A stretch of DNA of 64,000 bases from Halalkalibacter urbisdiaboli (GCF_002156385.1 NZ_MVJM01000001.1:1238491-1302490); one strand, 5' to 3'; counted from the stretch's first letter, positions 16,393-25,913 are shown. The notes: a model not told the origin generated them from the letters alone. Numbers and translations: made by a program.

Positions 16393-16475
16393 ATGCTCCT
16401 ATAGTTTAACATTAATTTCCTTTTTATTGACGAAGAAAAAGGCATCTCTTCTTAAAGGAGTGCCTTCGTTTGTTG
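16393..16475. repeat. array boundary element with TTTAACATTAATTTCC tail
   Basis: ATGCTCCTATAGTTTAACAT, the conserved tail AATTTCCTTTTTATTGAC, then hairpin GGCATCTC/GAGTGCC and TGCCTTCGTTTGTTGAAC. On the minus strand the hairpin ends in a T-run, so it terminates the HAD or neighbouring gene. Confidence 0.65.
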
Positions 16476-16495
16476 AACAAGGAATTCATATAAGT

Positions 16496-17176
16496 TTAAA
16501 CTTGCACCTCTAATTTCAGCAATTCATCTAACTGATTTATAACATAACTTGGCTTAACTTCACCTTTAATTTCCTTTTTATTTCGATTTATCCAAACACT
16601 CTTAATCCCCATATTCTTCGCACCATTTACATCACTTGAAAGAGAGTCACCAACGTGAATAACCTCATTTTTTGAGAGATTGCTTAACTTTAGAGCTTTT
16701 TCAAACATTTCCTGGCGTGGTTTATAGGACTTTACATCTTCACTTGTTACCAATCCATTGACTTTTAATTTATGAAACTCAATTGCAGTTTTTATATCAA
16801 AAGTATCAATATTAGAGAGTATGTATATGGGAATGGTATTGTGTCTAAAAAATTCTAAAGAATCATTAAAAATAGAGGGTTTCATCCAATGATTAAACAT
16901 TAATTCACTTAATGCCTTCTCATCTAACGTTGAGCCAAAATGGGAAAGTGTATTTTTTAGAGAGATAGTTTCTAATACTCTTTGGGTTTTAAAAGTTTCG
17001 CCGTAACTCTCTTCAAATAACTTAGAAAATCCCTTCCACCAAAAGCCTCCTATCTCAGATAAAGTGGCTTCAGTTTTTGAATTTTCTTTTATTTGATTAC
17101 ATATGTTTGAAATTATCTCTCCATCATCGTGTACAACAGTTCCATAAAAATCTAAAAAAAATGCTTTAATAGACAA
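16496..17176 (-). CDS. HAD superfamily hydrolase
   Basis: Motif I FLDFYGTVV has nucleophile Asp9; motif II ILSNIDTFD and motif III/IV HVGDSLSSDVNGAKNMGI complete the HAD active site. The helical cap between residues 15 and 90 makes it a type-I cap enzyme of 226 residues, related to YjjG/haloacid-dehalogenase-type phosphatases. The phosphorylated substrate is unknown. RBS AGGGGGAG precedes the ATG. Confidence 0.87.
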   Translation of the reverse strand: MSIKAFFLDFYGTVVHDDGEIISNICNQIKENSKTEATLSEIGGFWWKGFSKLFEESYGETFKTQRVLETISLKNTLSHFGSTLDEKALSELMFNHWMKPSIFNDSLEFFRHNTIPIYILSNIDTFDIKTAIEFHKLKVNGLVTSEDVKSYKPRQEMFEKALKLSNLSKNEVIHVGDSLSSDVNGAKNMGIKSVWINRNKKEIKGEVKPSYVINQLDELLKLEVQV

Positions 17177-17247
17177 TAAATCTCCCCCTTAAAGTTCCTT
17201 TTTATTCTTTTAGGCTTATGAGAGCCTTATTTCCTTCTTCCACATTA

Positions 17248-17317
17248 CTGCACCTATACTTCAATAAGAAAAGAGACAATCCCTGCTTCTTGAAGGATTG
17301 CAACCCTTTACTTGAAT
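17248..17317. repeat. array boundary element (paired boxes)
   Basis: CTGCACCTATACTTCAATAA, hairpin AATCC..GGATT, then TTGCAACCCTTTACTTGAAT. Confidence 0.7.
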
Positions 17318-17333
17318 AAAACAGACTGTCTTA

Positions 17334-17642
17334 TTAAGCTTTTTTTAACAAACCAAAAACTCCTGCAACTATAAAACTTAGTGCAATTGCAGTCATTTTT
17401 TCTCCACCAACAAACGTATTGTCAGATAAAAAAAAGAAGACAATGAAAACAAAAATACTTATTCCTACAACTGAGTTTATATGGTTTGATTCCGTTTCAT
17501 TTTTCCAAATTAGCCCAAACAAACCGACAGCTATAACTGCCAATAATCCCGCAAGCATTTCCTCTTTTCTAAAACTCGCAAAGTTTATTTGTAATAGATA
17601 TAGTGTAGATATAACAATTCCTATTCCTATGTATTTATACAT
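17334..17642 (-). CDS. small four-span membrane protein
   Basis: Start at the ATG at 17642, preceded by GGGGG at six bases; the TTG two codons earlier is less likely. The 102 residues contain four hydrophobic segments (about 5-20, 30-45, 56-72 and 82-99). It resembles general small membrane proteins without a recognised family. Confidence 0.6.
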   Translation of the reverse strand: MYKYIGIGIVISTLYLLQINFASFRKEEMLAGLLAVIAVGLFGLIWKNETESNHINSVVGISIFVFIVFFFLSDNTFVGGEKMTAIALSFIVAGVFGLLKKA

Positions 17643-17760
17643 TATCAATCCCCCATAACGAATACTTTTTAATGTTTCATTTTAACCCTAACACACATTA
17701 CCAATAAATGGGTGGTGAATAAAATCTCTATTTAAGTAAAGCACCCGTTCGTGAAGTAAG

Positions 17761-18057
17761 CTATTTATTCTCCACCTCGTTTAGGTAGTCCATAAATTTA
17801 TCATGAAGCTCAGTATCTCCCTTCAATGACTGTCCAGAATCTTTTTCAATTAAGTCTATTGGAAAGCTTAAATTATCGTTATAACCATCAATGAGTTCCA
17901 TTACTGAATAAAGAACAGACTCGATAATTTCATTCTGTTGTTCTTTTAAATCAATGTTTTCCAACCCTTTTTCTAACTTACTTAGTGAAGTAATAACGCC
18001 CCCATCTTTAATGTTTTTCAAAGCATGAAACAATTGCTTTTGTTTTTCATTTAACAT
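17761..18057 (-). CDS. hypothetical 98-aa soluble protein
   Basis: An acidic, helix-rich protein starting MLNEKQKQLFHALKNIKDGG and ending YLNEVENK. It has no signal peptide or motif. GTGAGGT precedes the ATG. It lies between box GCACCCGTTCGTGAAG (17741) and box GCACCCGTTACTTTAAG (18101), so it is one cassette. Confidence 0.6.
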   Translation of the reverse strand: MLNEKQKQLFHALKNIKDGGVITSLSKLEKGLENIDLKEQQNEIIESVLYSVMELIDGYNDNLSFPIDLIEKDSGQSLKGDTELHDKFMDYLNEVENK

Positions 18058-18100
18058 CCATATACCTCACTTTCTTTTTAAAACCACACTTAAACTCTTG

Positions 18101-18140
18101 CACCCGTTACTTTAAGTACAATCCTTCACAAACTCACCAC
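18101..18140. repeat. array box, ACTTTAAGTACA subtype
   Basis: TGCACCCGTTACTTTAAG followed by TACAATCCTTCACAAACT. Single box of the subtype also present at 7811, 8798, 14100, 19496 and 22214. Confidence 0.65.
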
Positions 18141-18271
18141 AACAGTTCGTTAGTCTCTTCTTCACATTTATTAGAAATAAGTTTTTATAAACTATCCTGT
18201 TATTATCTAAAAAATCCCTTCCATTTAGGAAGAGATTTTCTGCGTTATTTCAGATAGTTCATAAAGGAAGT

Positions 18272-18526
18272 TTAGTTCCTGTTGGTCAAAATTGGTCTTT
18301 CAAGAGAAAGTATATCTTCCTCTATACTCAACATTTTCTGTTCGAACACCTCTTTTGCATCCTTTACACCTTGGTTATAAAAATAAGGACCAATTTCTTT
18401 TAATACAAAATCAAGTAGGTTTTCTGCTGCCAAATTACCGATTTCTTCAGACCGTTCATTGTAAAAATAATCTTGCAATTTACTAATAATTTTGTCTTTG
18501 TTTTCCTTCGGAAGCCTAATATACAT
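18272..18526 (-). CDS. DUF2164 family protein
   Basis: The 84 residues match DUF2164: IRLPKENKDKIISKLQDYF, then SEEIGNLAAENLLDF and the signature EIGPYFYNQGVKDA. The start overlaps the end of the upstream kinase gene by 11 bases, so the two are coupled. The family's role is unknown. Confidence 0.8.
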   Translation of the reverse strand: MYIRLPKENKDKIISKLQDYFYNERSEEIGNLAAENLLDFVLKEIGPYFYNQGVKDAKEVFEQKMLSIEEDILSLERPILTNRN

Positions 18527-19400
18527 CGAAATCTCCCCCTAATCTTTCAGGTATTCTTTCTTTAATAAACCTCTTAACTAACTCTTGTTTTTCAATTCCT
18601 TGAGGTAAAGAAAACAATCGGTTTAACAACAACCAACGTAAAGCTGCTATGCATTCAAAACTTTCAAATTCCAAAGGTATAACAGTATAATTTAATAGAG
18701 ATTTATAGGTATCTGCAAATATACAAGATGGTTTTTCTCCACTATAAAGCCACAAAAGGAAATAAGCCCACGAAAAATCATAGCGAAAATCACCTATTCT
18801 GGCATTTGTCCAATCAATGACAGTTATTTCTTTTTCCCTAAAAAGGACATTACCAAGATTAAAATCTCCGTGTATCAAAGTTGGTTTTCTAATAGGAATT
18901 TCATTTTTTAACTGTTGAATAAGATTTGCTATGTCTGATTGAGTGTCTAAACTTGGAAAATAATCATTAATCATTTCATTAAATAGATTACACTCATTTT
19001 TTACCTCATTTAATGTAAAAGAACTTTGATGTATTGAGGAAAGTACAGAAGCTAATAATTTCATTTGATTATCTGAAGGTGTTTTAATCGTAGAACCAGC
19101 ATAACTCATAACAAGATATTGAACACCATTTTCATCAATTCCCCAGGTATATGGAAAAGGTACTGGAAGTCCACTCAACAAACCTTTTTCCAAAAAAGCG
19201 AACTGTTTTTTAACATTTACCCTAAAACCTTTCCTCCACTTTTTGATTATACATTTATACTCACTCTCAATAATTAAAATAAATATTTCAGCCTCTTGAC
19301 CTTCTGAAAGCTTTTTAACCTCTGATAATTCGTTATAAAGCAGAGAATTAAAAAAAATATTTTTAATTTTCCAACTAACTGTTTGAATTTCTAATTTCAT
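18516..19400 (-). CDS. aminoglycoside-phosphotransferase-like kinase
   Basis: The 294-residue product has the protein-kinase-like APH fold: catalytic loop HGDFNLGNVL at about residues 175-184 and metal-binding VIDWTNARIGD following. The family phosphorylates aminoglycosides, choline, homoserine or fructosamine-like small molecules; the target here is not evident. It overlaps the DUF2164 gene and forms a two-gene cassette. Confidence 0.82.
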   Translation of the reverse strand: MKLEIQTVSWKIKNIFFNSLLYNELSEVKKLSEGQEAEIFILIIESEYKCIIKKWRKGFRVNVKKQFAFLEKGLLSGLPVPFPYTWGIDENGVQYLVMSYAGSTIKTPSDNQMKLLASVLSSIHQSSFTLNEVKNECNLFNEMINDYFPSLDTQSDIANLIQQLKNEIPIRKPTLIHGDFNLGNVLFREKEITVIDWTNARIGDFRYDFSWAYFLLWLYSGEKPSCIFADTYKSLLNYTVIPLEFESFECIAALRWLLLNRLFSLPQGIEKQELVKRFIKERIPERLGGDFDVY

Positions 19401-19495
19401 AGATACCTCTTTTTTTTTCTATTTACCGACATATCTAATACTTCTTTTTACATTATTAAAACTCCTTTAAAAAAGGTTATCTTATTCAACTAAAC

Positions 19496-19630
19496 TGCCC
19501 CGTTACTTTAAGTACATCTTTTCACAAACTCTATATATTAACATAAATATCCAAACCCTTTATTCAAGTATTTGGCCTGTTAAAATAGAAAAAATCCTGT
19601 TGCTTAGGATACTACAGGATTTTTTATCAA
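19496..19630. repeat. array box plus bidirectional terminator
   Basis: CTGCCCCGTTACTTTAAG and its TTCACAAAC tail are followed by AAAATCCTGT/ACAGGATTTT, a hairpin flanked by A and T runs that can terminate both ways. Confidence 0.65.
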
Positions 19631-19775
19631 TCTTTATTACAAATGAACAACTTTATTTTAAATAATCAAACTTTGTTTGATTATCAAGACCAAAATCGAA
19701 GAAAATCATATAAAATAAGGGTGAAACATATTACTTCTTGCTCAGTAATCGCTCCCGTTAATTCAATAAGGATCT

Positions 19776-19871
19776 TTAAATATTTTTTAATATCTTTGCT
19801 GGATTTCCAGCTACTATCACATTAGAAGGGACTTCTTTCGTAACAACAGTGCCTGCAGCAAAGACTTTTAC
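19776..19871 (-). pseudogene. C-terminal fragment of a hexapeptide acetyltransferase
   Basis: Thirty-one codons read KVFAAGTVVTKEVPSNVIVA and then GNPAKILKNI, an unmistakable end of a left-handed beta-helix (maltose/galactoside type) O-acetyltransferase. The rest of the gene is absent: the fragment starts at the stop codon of the Nudix gene. The next box, GCTCCCGTTAATTCAATAAG, lies just downstream at 19751. Confidence 0.7.
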
Positions 19872-20386
19872 CCTTGAATAGTTCCTCGCTTGTCTCGGCA
19901 ATCAAATAGTAAGTGGATAAGACTTTCGTAGTATGGGAGAAAGTCTTCATTTTTGATCATCGTCAAAATTTCTTCCTTGCTTGCCCATTTCACGTTTTGA
20001 ACCTCTTCATACTGTAGAGTGAGCGTATGTAATTGCACATCTTCTTGGATTAAATAAATGTCATCAAATCCATTCTCAAAGTTAATCGTTAAGTGAGGTC
20101 GTATATGCTGAAAATCTACTTTCAAACCAATCTCTTCATGTAATTCTCTTTGCGCAGCAGTTTGACTTGTATCCCCAGCTATGGCACTCCCTCCTGCAGT
20201 GAGATCCCACAGATTAGGCCAACCCTCTTTAAAGGACTGCCTTTGTTGAATGAGCATTTCCCCGTTTGAATTAAAAATACATACATGAATAACTAAATGA
20301 AAATCCCCAGGTTCAAGTTCTTTACCGCGAACCCATGTGCGATCTGTTTTTCTTCGATTTATATCATACACATCCCATAATTCCAC
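19868..20386 (-). CDS. Nudix hydrolase, isopentenyl-diphosphate-isomerase-like subgroup
   Basis: The N-terminus (ELWDVYDINRRKTDRTWVRG) is the hallmark of the Nudix subgroup related to IPP isomerase, and the Nudix box reads AGGSAIAGDTSQTAAQRELH then EEIGL. GGAGG lies seven bases before the GTG start. The last codons run into the join with the acetyltransferase fragment, so the natural C-terminus may have been altered. Confidence 0.83.
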   Translation of the reverse strand: MELWDVYDINRRKTDRTWVRGKELEPGDFHLVIHVCIFNSNGEMLIQQRQSFKEGWPNLWDLTAGGSAIAGDTSQTAAQRELHEEIGLKVDFQHIRPHLTINFENGFDDIYLIQEDVQLHTLTLQYEEVQNVKWASKEEILTMIKNEDFLPYYESLIHLLFDCRDKRGTIQG

Positions 20387-20450
20387 CAGCGTACCTCCAA
20401 CTTTCAGTAGTCATTATTTTGAGATTAAACCACACCTATATTCAGCTAAC

Positions 20451-20490
20451 GCACTCCGTTTGTTTAAGTACATTTTTCACATTCTTTTAT
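20451..20490. repeat. array box
   Basis: GCACTCCGTTTGTTTAAG followed by TACATTTTTCACATTC. It lies at the start side of the Nudix unit and overlaps the C-terminal end of the NlpC-like gene. Confidence 0.55.
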
Positions 20491-20929
20491 AAATTTTCCT
20501 TTGAAACCCAACCATAATACGTTCAAGTGGAACCCATCCAATAAAATTTGGTTTTTCCCAACCTGGAGCAACAGTTAACTTTTCTACATCAAGGTAATTA
20601 TTAATCCTTACTTTATCCCAAGCATGAATAACCTCTCCATTACCAATAGATAAGCCTACATGCCCCCAATTTTTCCGTTCACCATTAATTACTCCTATGC
20701 AATCATAAAAAACAAAGGTTCCTTTTGGAGGTATACCTGTTTGCTTATTAGCCTCGTATAAATCTGCGGATTCTTTTGCAAAATCTCCACCAAAGATTTC
20801 AATGTCATTACTTCTTTCTAATGCATCCTCTACAAAAGCCAAACAAATAAAACAATATTCTTTAGAATTCAGATGACCTTTAGCCCAGTCAATTGCATTG
20901 TTAATATACTCATCATAATTTTTATCCAT
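20477..20929 (-). CDS. NlpC/P60-like cysteine hydrolase domain protein
   Basis: The 150 residues contain a Cys in YCFICLAFVEDAL (about 26-38) and the histidine strand WGHVGLSIGNGEVIHAWDKV, the order Cys then His expected for papain-like NlpC/CHAP proteins. It has no signal peptide, so a role in cell-wall cleavage outside the cell is not supported. Upstream RBS GGAGG is present. Substrate unknown. Confidence 0.7.
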   Translation of the reverse strand: MDKNYDEYINNAIDWAKGHLNSKEYCFICLAFVEDALERSNDIEIFGGDFAKESADLYEANKQTGIPPKGTFVFYDCIGVINGERKNWGHVGLSIGNGEVIHAWDKVRINNYLDVEKLTVAPGWEKPNFIGWVPLERIMVGFQRKIYKRM

Positions 20930-21035
20930 TTTATTGTCTCCTCCAACTCATCTCTTTAAGGTGATTTATTCAACAAAAAGAGCCTTACTTCCTACCAAGA
21001 AATAAAACAATCTGAGCATTGCTACTTTAACTAAA

Positions 21036-21115
21036 CTGCTACGTTAGCGCAATAAGCCAAAGAAGCTGCCGTTACGACATCTCCCACTCTTTCGCTCAAG
21101 CACCTGTTAGTTAAA
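21036..21115. repeat. array boundary element (paired boxes)
   Basis: CTGCTACGTTAGCGCAATAA and GCACCTGTTAGTTAAAG about 65 bases apart. Confidence 0.6.
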
Positions 21116-21128
21116 GAAGCCTTACATA

Positions 21129-21575
21129 TTAATTCAATTTATCACCAGTTATGAGTTCAAATAAGGTTTCTGATACTTTTTCAGGCAGTTTTATATACTT
21201 CGCTTCACCTTCTATAACTATTTCAAGTTTATCTCCATTAGGTGTAACCCAGACTGCGTAATTGGATGGGTTTATTCTAAATCGGTACTCAGGTGGTGTA
21301 GCCATAGATACAAATACATTTTCCTCCCAATTTGCATTTTCTAAAATTTCTTCAACAGTTTTCATTTCACCCGCATTATCTATCACTTTAACAATTTTGT
21401 ACCCTTCATCTGTGCGTTCTTCAACTGTTATCAACTTAACTTCCATATTAGTTTCTTGAACAGTCTCTTTTGCTTCTACCAGTTGGTCATTATCTATATA
21501 GGAAGCACTACAACCAGCTAAAGTAACTACTCCAATTAACAGGGGTATAGCAAAGTAATTTTTGCTTGTAATCAT
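21129..21575 (-). CDS. lipoprotein (paralogue of 27769-28275)
   Basis: A type II signal peptide ends in the lipobox LAGC at about residue 22. The mature part ends in a conserved module: ANWEENVFVSMATPPEYRFR, YAVWVTPNGDKLEI and EGEAKYIKLP. The module recurs with about 60% identity in the lipoprotein near 27.8 kb. RBS AAGGAGGG precedes the ATG. Function unknown; it is anchored on the outer face of the membrane. Confidence 0.75.
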   Translation of the reverse strand: MITSKNYFAIPLLIGVVTLAGCSASYIDNDQLVEAKETVQETNMEVKLITVEERTDEGYKIVKVIDNAGEMKTVEEILENANWEENVFVSMATPPEYRFRINPSNYAVWVTPNGDKLEIVIEGEAKYIKLPEKVSETLFELITGDKLN

Positions 21576-21645
21576 AATTTTGCCCTCCTTATAAATAAGA
21601 CGCTAACTTATATACAAAGTTCCACATTTCTCTTTTTCAAGCAAC

Positions 21646-21666
21646 GCACCTCGTTTGTTGAATAAG
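21646..21666. repeat. array box
   Basis: GCACCTCGTTTGTTGAATAA directly behind the stop of the HIT-like gene. Confidence 0.55.
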
Positions 21667-22152
21667 CTAACATCTTAATGCATTAGTTAAGGCTTTAATT
21701 GCACTCATTACTTCTTTAGTATTTTCTTCGCTGTTCATATTGTTTCTTGCGTGAAGAAGAACAGGTCTAACAGACTCTATCGAACGTCCGAATTCGTACA
21801 TCCATTCATAGCGTGGAACCATCCAAGTATGAAAATGGTGTGTTGTATCTTCATTGTAAAAATAATAAACGTGTTCTATATCTAAAATCTCTCTTTGAAC
21901 CTTTCTAATCTTTGAAAGAATGTTTATATAGTCATTTCTTTCTTCTTCGGTTAGTTCATCAAAACATTTTATATGACGTTTTGAGGCTAATATTATTAAG
22001 CCCCTTATTGGATATGCAACATCTTGATGTGCATGAAAATATTCAGTTTCGACCACTACACCACCTTCAGGTTCAATAAGTCCGCTTGTCAAAGCACAAC
22101 TTAAACATTCAACTTCTACTGTTTTTCCATTAGATAATGTAATTTTCCTCAC
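21667..22152 (-). CDS. HIT-like (histidine triad) protein
   Basis: The 161 residues contain the triad variant HHFHTWMVPRY near residue 110 and an N-terminal ECLSCALTSG with two cysteines, as in zinc-containing HIT proteins. It probably hydrolyses or transfers a nucleoside monophosphate; substrate unknown. RBS GGGGGAGC precedes the ATG. Confidence 0.8.
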   Translation of the reverse strand: MRKITLSNGKTVEVECLSCALTSGLIEPEGGVVVETEYFHAHQDVAYPIRGLIILASKRHIKCFDELTEEERNDYINILSKIRKVQREILDIEHVYYFYNEDTTHHFHTWMVPRYEWMYEFGRSIESVRPVLLHARNNMNSEENTKEVMSAIKALTNALRC

Positions 22153-22213
22153 TGACGCTCCCCCTAAACATCATATTATGTTCTTTAATGTTATTTATCG
22201 TTATTCAACAATC

Positions 22214-22280
22214 CTGCCCCGTTACTTTAAGTACACTGTTTCACAAACTTATATAAAGTTTAACATAAATATCCATTTTG
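22214..22280. repeat. array box with long tail
   Basis: CTGCCCCGTTACTTTAAG followed by ACACTGTTTCACAAACTTAT and TTTAACATAAATATCCA, as at 8798 and 35703. The tail supplies the stop codon of the next reading frame. Confidence 0.65.
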
Positions 22281-22469
22281 TTGCTTCCATGTCTTTGGTA
22301 GTGTAACAGTAGTAGAGTACATCTCGATGCCTGATAACGTACGTAGATCTACCTCTTTCTTTATGACAATTCCATCCTCTTCTTTGACAGTGGCCTTAAC
22401 TTTCCCAATTTCAGACCAAGACTTTAATATTGTTGACAAAGAGATATCTGAAATTGTAGTGTACTTCAT
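22260..22469 (-). CDS. hypothetical 69-aa protein
   Basis: The frame starts MKYTTISDISLSTILKSWSE and ends inside the array repeat (GYLC then TAA). A 28-codon frame upstream (about 22466-22552, MPIENWDLQIKSF) overlaps it by ATGA and has AAGGGG before its ATG, so the two may be pieces of a short operon or of one broken gene. No homologue is recognised. Confidence 0.35.
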   Translation of the reverse strand: MKYTTISDISLSTILKSWSEIGKVKATVKEEDGIVIKKEVDLRTLSGIEMYSTTVTLPKTWKQQNGYLC

Positions 22470-22519
22470 TTCGTTGCATCTGGTCCTACCGCATTAATAT
22501 TAGTTTTATTGGTGAAAGA

Positions 22520-22712
22520 TTTAATTTGTAAGTCCCAGTTCTCGATAGGCATAGGTGTCCCACCCCTTCATATAGGGGTAAGTCCTATTCTTGTTGTTAT
22601 TCCAATAAATCGCAATCGGGATACCCATCCTCTTTATTCTACTATCCTGTCTCGTTAGCAAAAGAAGGGATTGCTTATTGTTCAGCAATCCCACCCGTTT
22701 GTTTAATAACAC
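22520..22712 (-). pseudogene. reading frame running out of an array repeat
   Basis: Its first 24 codons are translated repeat (box and hairpin at 22647-22705); the rest reads MGIPIAIYWNNNKNRTYP and ends in RELGLTN. The latter may be a short real peptide or a remnant of a larger gene. I call it a remnant because no ribosome site fits the internal ATG. Confidence 0.3.
22647..22706. repeat. array boundary element (paired boxes)
   Basis: CTGTCTCGTTAGCAAAAG, hairpin GGGATTGCT/AGCAATCCC, and CACCCGTTTGTTTAATAA. The hairpin arms are nine bases and perfect. Confidence 0.7.
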
Positions 22713-22717
22713 TCAAC

Positions 22718-23237
22718 CTATGCAATTATCTGGAACTCATAATAAAATGTCTGAAAAATAATTATGATTACTAAAAAACAAAGAAAAGAATATCCAACTC
22801 TTTTTATTTCGGTTTTAGGTAGCTTGTAATACGTCATATTAAAGTAAATCATTGTATGATAAAAAATGATTGCTGTTATTGTTCCAAACACTATACAATC
22901 TAACAGAAGATTTTTAAAATCGCTGAACCCATACAAGAAAAGTTCTACAATAAATAACCCTATGCAACCAACTATAGAATATATTAGAAGCATTTTTAAT
23001 TTGAAACTTGGTAAACTTTTCTATTAAAAGAGACAACGGAATCCACATAAAAAAATATAATAAAAATCCACCCAATAAATAATCAATAAAGATATATGGG
23101 ATATAATTCTCGTGATCCTTTATATCTTTAAATACTGATATAACAAAACATAATGTATGAATAACGGAGGCAATTAGTGAGATTTTAAATAATCTTGGAA
23201 ATAAGTCTTTGGATAAGAATTTTTTCGGTTCGGTCAT
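22718..23237 (-). pseudogene. multi-span membrane protein gene with frameshift
   Basis: Two overlapping minus-strand frames together make one protein of about 172 residues. The first (from ATG 23237) reads TEPKKFLSKDLFPRL with two spans and reaches KFTKFQIK. The second continues MLLIYSIVGCIGLFIVELFL with three more spans. They meet at a run of five A near 22995-23000. A one-base change there would restore a five-span membrane protein of unknown family. Confidence 0.55.
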
Positions 23238-23246
23238 AATCATCAC

Positions 23247-23651
23247 CTTCCAAAAAACATCAGTAACTGTTATTATTTGCTGGAATTACTTTATTTATTC
23301 ACCTAACCTGCACCTTTACTTAAATAACCGTTGTATTTAGTCTCCTATGCAATCAAAGAGTTAATTATTATTATAAGTAACGTTTCTTAACGGAAATCTG
23401 TCTTTAATCGTCTTTACAAAATCTCTTGAGAATAATAATTGAACTTAAAAGGTAATTCCCTGTGTTGTTAAAAATGTGAAAAATAATTCAGTTCATACCT
23501 TTTTCCCAAAATAAACAAAAACACTCACAAACATTGATATATCAACATCTGTGAGTGCTTTATCAGTACCGTCAGTCCCCCACCGTTACTACATGTATGG
23601 ATTGTCCAAACATCAATATCTTAACTACAATATACTAGTATTAATATTCTT
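23247..23651. other. intergenic stretch downstream of dus
   Basis: Holds an array box CTGCACCTTTACTTAAATAA (23309), a terminator (23517-23562) and a box-like CACCGTTACTACATG near 23581. No gene seen. Confidence 0.5.
23517..23562 (-). terminator. rho-independent terminator of the dus gene
   Basis: GCACTCACAGATGTTGATAT and its complement (..TGTGAGTG) form a long hairpin followed on the minus strand by TTTTTGTTT. It is 90 bases after the dus stop. Confidence 0.75.
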
Positions 23652-24620
23652 TCACCCAAAGTTATCAAGCAATGCACGTACTTCATCAGTTGACTCTGTG
23701 TTCATCAATTGATTTCTTAATTCACTCGCCCCTCGAAACCCACTGACATAGATCTTAAAAAAACGATGAAGAGATTTGAATGGACGTGTTATAAATTGCT
23801 TTGAATAGTGATCATAGAGGTCAAGATGCAACCTTAAGAGATTCAGCAATTCTTGACTACTATGCTCTTTCGCCTCCTTTTCAAAGGCGAATGGATTTTT
23901 AAAAATACCGCGCCCAATCATAACCCCGTCAACACCATATTGATCAACGAGATCCAAGCCAGTTTGACGATCAGGAATATCCCCGTTAATCGTCAAAAGT
24001 GTATCGGGTGCAATTTGGTCACGAAGTTTTTTAATCTCGGGAATCAGTTCCCAATGAGCAGGCACTTTACTCATTTCCTTTTTTGTACGTAGGTGAATAG
24101 AAAGGTTAGCGATGTCTTGTTTCAATACGTGTGTAAGCCAGCCGTGCCATTCGTCTACATCTGTGTAACCAAGCCTTGTCTTCACACTTACGGGCAATCC
24201 TCCTGCTTTTGCTGCTTGTATTAACTCTGCTGCAACGTCTGGACGACGGATCAGACCGCATCCCTTTCCATTCGGTGCGACATTCGGTGCAGGACAGCCC
24301 ATATTGATGTCAACACCGCGAAAACCTTCTTTCGCCATTCCAATACTCATTTGCCGAAAATTGTCGGGGTTATCCCCCCATATATGGGCCACAATGGGTT
24401 GTTCATCTTCTGTAAAAGTCAAACGCCCACGTACACTATGATTTCCCTCTGGATGACAATAACTTACCGTGTTTGCAAACTCTGTAAAAAACACATCAGG
24501 TCTAGCTGCCGCGCTTACTACATGGCGGAAAACAACATCCGTCACCTCTTCCATTGGTGCCAATATAAAAAACGGTCGTGGTAGATCACGCCAAAAGTTA
24601 TCGGTCATATTCAATTTCAA
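23652..24620 (-). CDS. tRNA-dihydrouridine synthase
   Basis: The TIM-barrel FMN enzyme is recognised from [18 protein letters not shown], the catalytic-cysteine segment [18 protein letters not shown] and TINGDIPD, followed by the helical C-terminal domain. About 320 residues is normal for Dus. It reduces specific uridines in tRNA with NADPH. The start is uncertain: TTG at 24620, a TTG two codons later with better spacing from AAAGGA, or the ATG at 24608. It lies inside the array but looks intact. Confidence 0.87.
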   Translation of the reverse strand: MKLNMTDNFWRDLPRPFFILAPMEEVTDVVFRHVVSAAARPDVFFTEFANTVSYCHPEGNHSVRGRLTFTEDEQPIVAHIWGDNPDNFRQMSIGMAKEGFRGVDINMGCPAPNVAPNGKGCGLIRRPDVAAELIQAAKAGGLPVSVKTRLGYTDVDEWHGWLTHVLKQDIANLSIHLRTKKEMSKVPAHWELIPEIKKLRDQIAPDTLLTINGDIPDRQTGLDLVDQYGVDGVMIGRGIFKNPFAFEKEAKEHSSQELLNLLRLHLDLYDHYSKQFITRPFKSLHRFFKIYVSGFRGASELRNQLMNTESTDEVRALLDNFG

Positions 24621-24765
24621 ATCCTTTCATTATCGGGGCATCAGGACAATTCCTGATATGAGCCCAAAAAATAAAAAGCGAAGATATCTCTGCTTCTTTT
24701 ACACTTATACCATTCTTAAGCACACTTTTTCAAACGATAGAAAATTTTCCTCATTATAATCTTTA

Positions 24766-25030
24766 CTATAAACAAATAAAAGTGCAAAGAAATAGAACAA
24801 TAAGGGTTACTGTTTCACAAGCTTCCCTTAACATTTCCAGTTCTTCGACTGATAAAGCTTTAGGAAGTCGGTAATAGAACTTAATCCTTCCTCGCCTAGC
24901 TCTACTCTTTGAATATATACTTTGATAGAACAGTAGACCATTTATTCTTCGTATTTTCTACTTCGATGTTAGGGTACAACTCCTTTAATGCTACCACTAA
25001 ATCTGATAATATTTGCTCTCCTATATTCAT
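24766..25030 (-). pseudogene. degraded small gene with frameshift
   Basis: From an ATG behind GGAGAG, 42 codons read MNIGEQILSDLVVALKELYP and stop at TAG. A shifted frame then continues IKFYYRLPKALSVEELEMLR and EACETVTLIVLF to a TAG at 24766. The two parts look like one former protein of about 85 residues with an acidic N-terminal half. Family unknown. Confidence 0.5.
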
Positions 25031-25149
25031 AATAATCAACTCTCCTTAGATTTTTTAGTAAACTAAGGATTACCTATTCAAGTGCCCAAAATACATTAAA
25101 CGTATAGGATAGTTCCGTATCTTGCTAGGGTTGATATTCTTTATGCAGA

Positions 25150-25275
25150 AGAAAGACGACTACGCTTAGCATAATCGTCTCTTAATGGTTGTGTATTGCC
25201 AGTATCGTTGGACTGCGCAATAAATGGATCTGTTGTTTTTTCGTCTTTCTTCTTCAAGATTAGCTCCCTTTAGTG
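25150..25275. repeat. second repeat family copy 4, joined to an array box
   Basis: AAGACGACTACGCT/GCATAATCGTCTC, CAGTATCGTTGGACTGCGCA, ATGGATCTGTTG and a final box GCTCCCTTTAGTGG, the same order as at 13966. Confidence 0.65.
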
Positions 25276-25290
25276 GAACAAACAGTGTTA

Positions 25291-25782
25291 TTATTTTTTT
25301 CTTGGGATTGAAGTTGTTGTATATTCTTTATCTAGTTTCATTTTTCCAATATACAAGATTTGTCCCAGGTGTTCCGAAAAGTGAGATGTACATTGTAATA
25401 AAACATCTAATATCGTTACTTCGTTATCTCGTACCTTTTGTGGTCTTTAATAATCCTCATAACTTAGATTTTTAATTGTTTCATCTAGAATTTTAAAATT
25501 ATTTTCTATGATTTCTACTGCCTCTTTTTTACTCAATACGTTGTTGCTATTAAATTCCTCATCCCTATTTCTCTTATCTGACAGACCACAGATACCTGAC
25601 TCAATTCTTTGATGAATATTACCTGCAATATGTATTACCAAATTTGAAATGCTGTTACTTTCTCCATTCGGTCTCCAATTAATATCTTCATCAGAAAGTT
25701 GGTTTATTACAGACAACATTCTACTTTTTATTTGTTCAAACTTTGCTAAAAGATTATTAATAATAATTTGATTAACGTCCAA
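25291..25782 (-). pseudogene. DinB-like (DUF1572-type) gene with one in-frame stop
   Basis: The N-terminal two-thirds (112 codons) reads as a DinB-fold protein with VNQLSD-type start, the INWRPNGESNSISNLVIHIA helix carrying the first metal His, and RIESGI. A TAA at 25447-25449 interrupts it. Translation continues in the same frame as VRDNEVTILDVLLQCTSHFS and EHLGQILYIGK, the expected C-terminal helix with further His ligands, to TAA at 25291. A single nonsense mutation in an otherwise complete 163-codon gene. Confidence 0.7.
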
Positions 25783-25913
25783 CTTACCTCTCTCCTTTTC
25801 TAAATAAAAACCTAAGGATTTATTTCATTAGTTGGAACGGAAATTCCTATCTCAGCTATACTCCCATTTTAGCAAGATGTGAGTTGCCTGATGACAACTT
25901 CTTGTTCCTCTCA

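Noticed and set aside
22718..23237. Programmed frameshift in the membrane protein gene
   Set aside because: The A5 run lacks a known slippery heptamer and downstream pairing; simple mutation or sequencing slip is more likely given similar lesions nearby.
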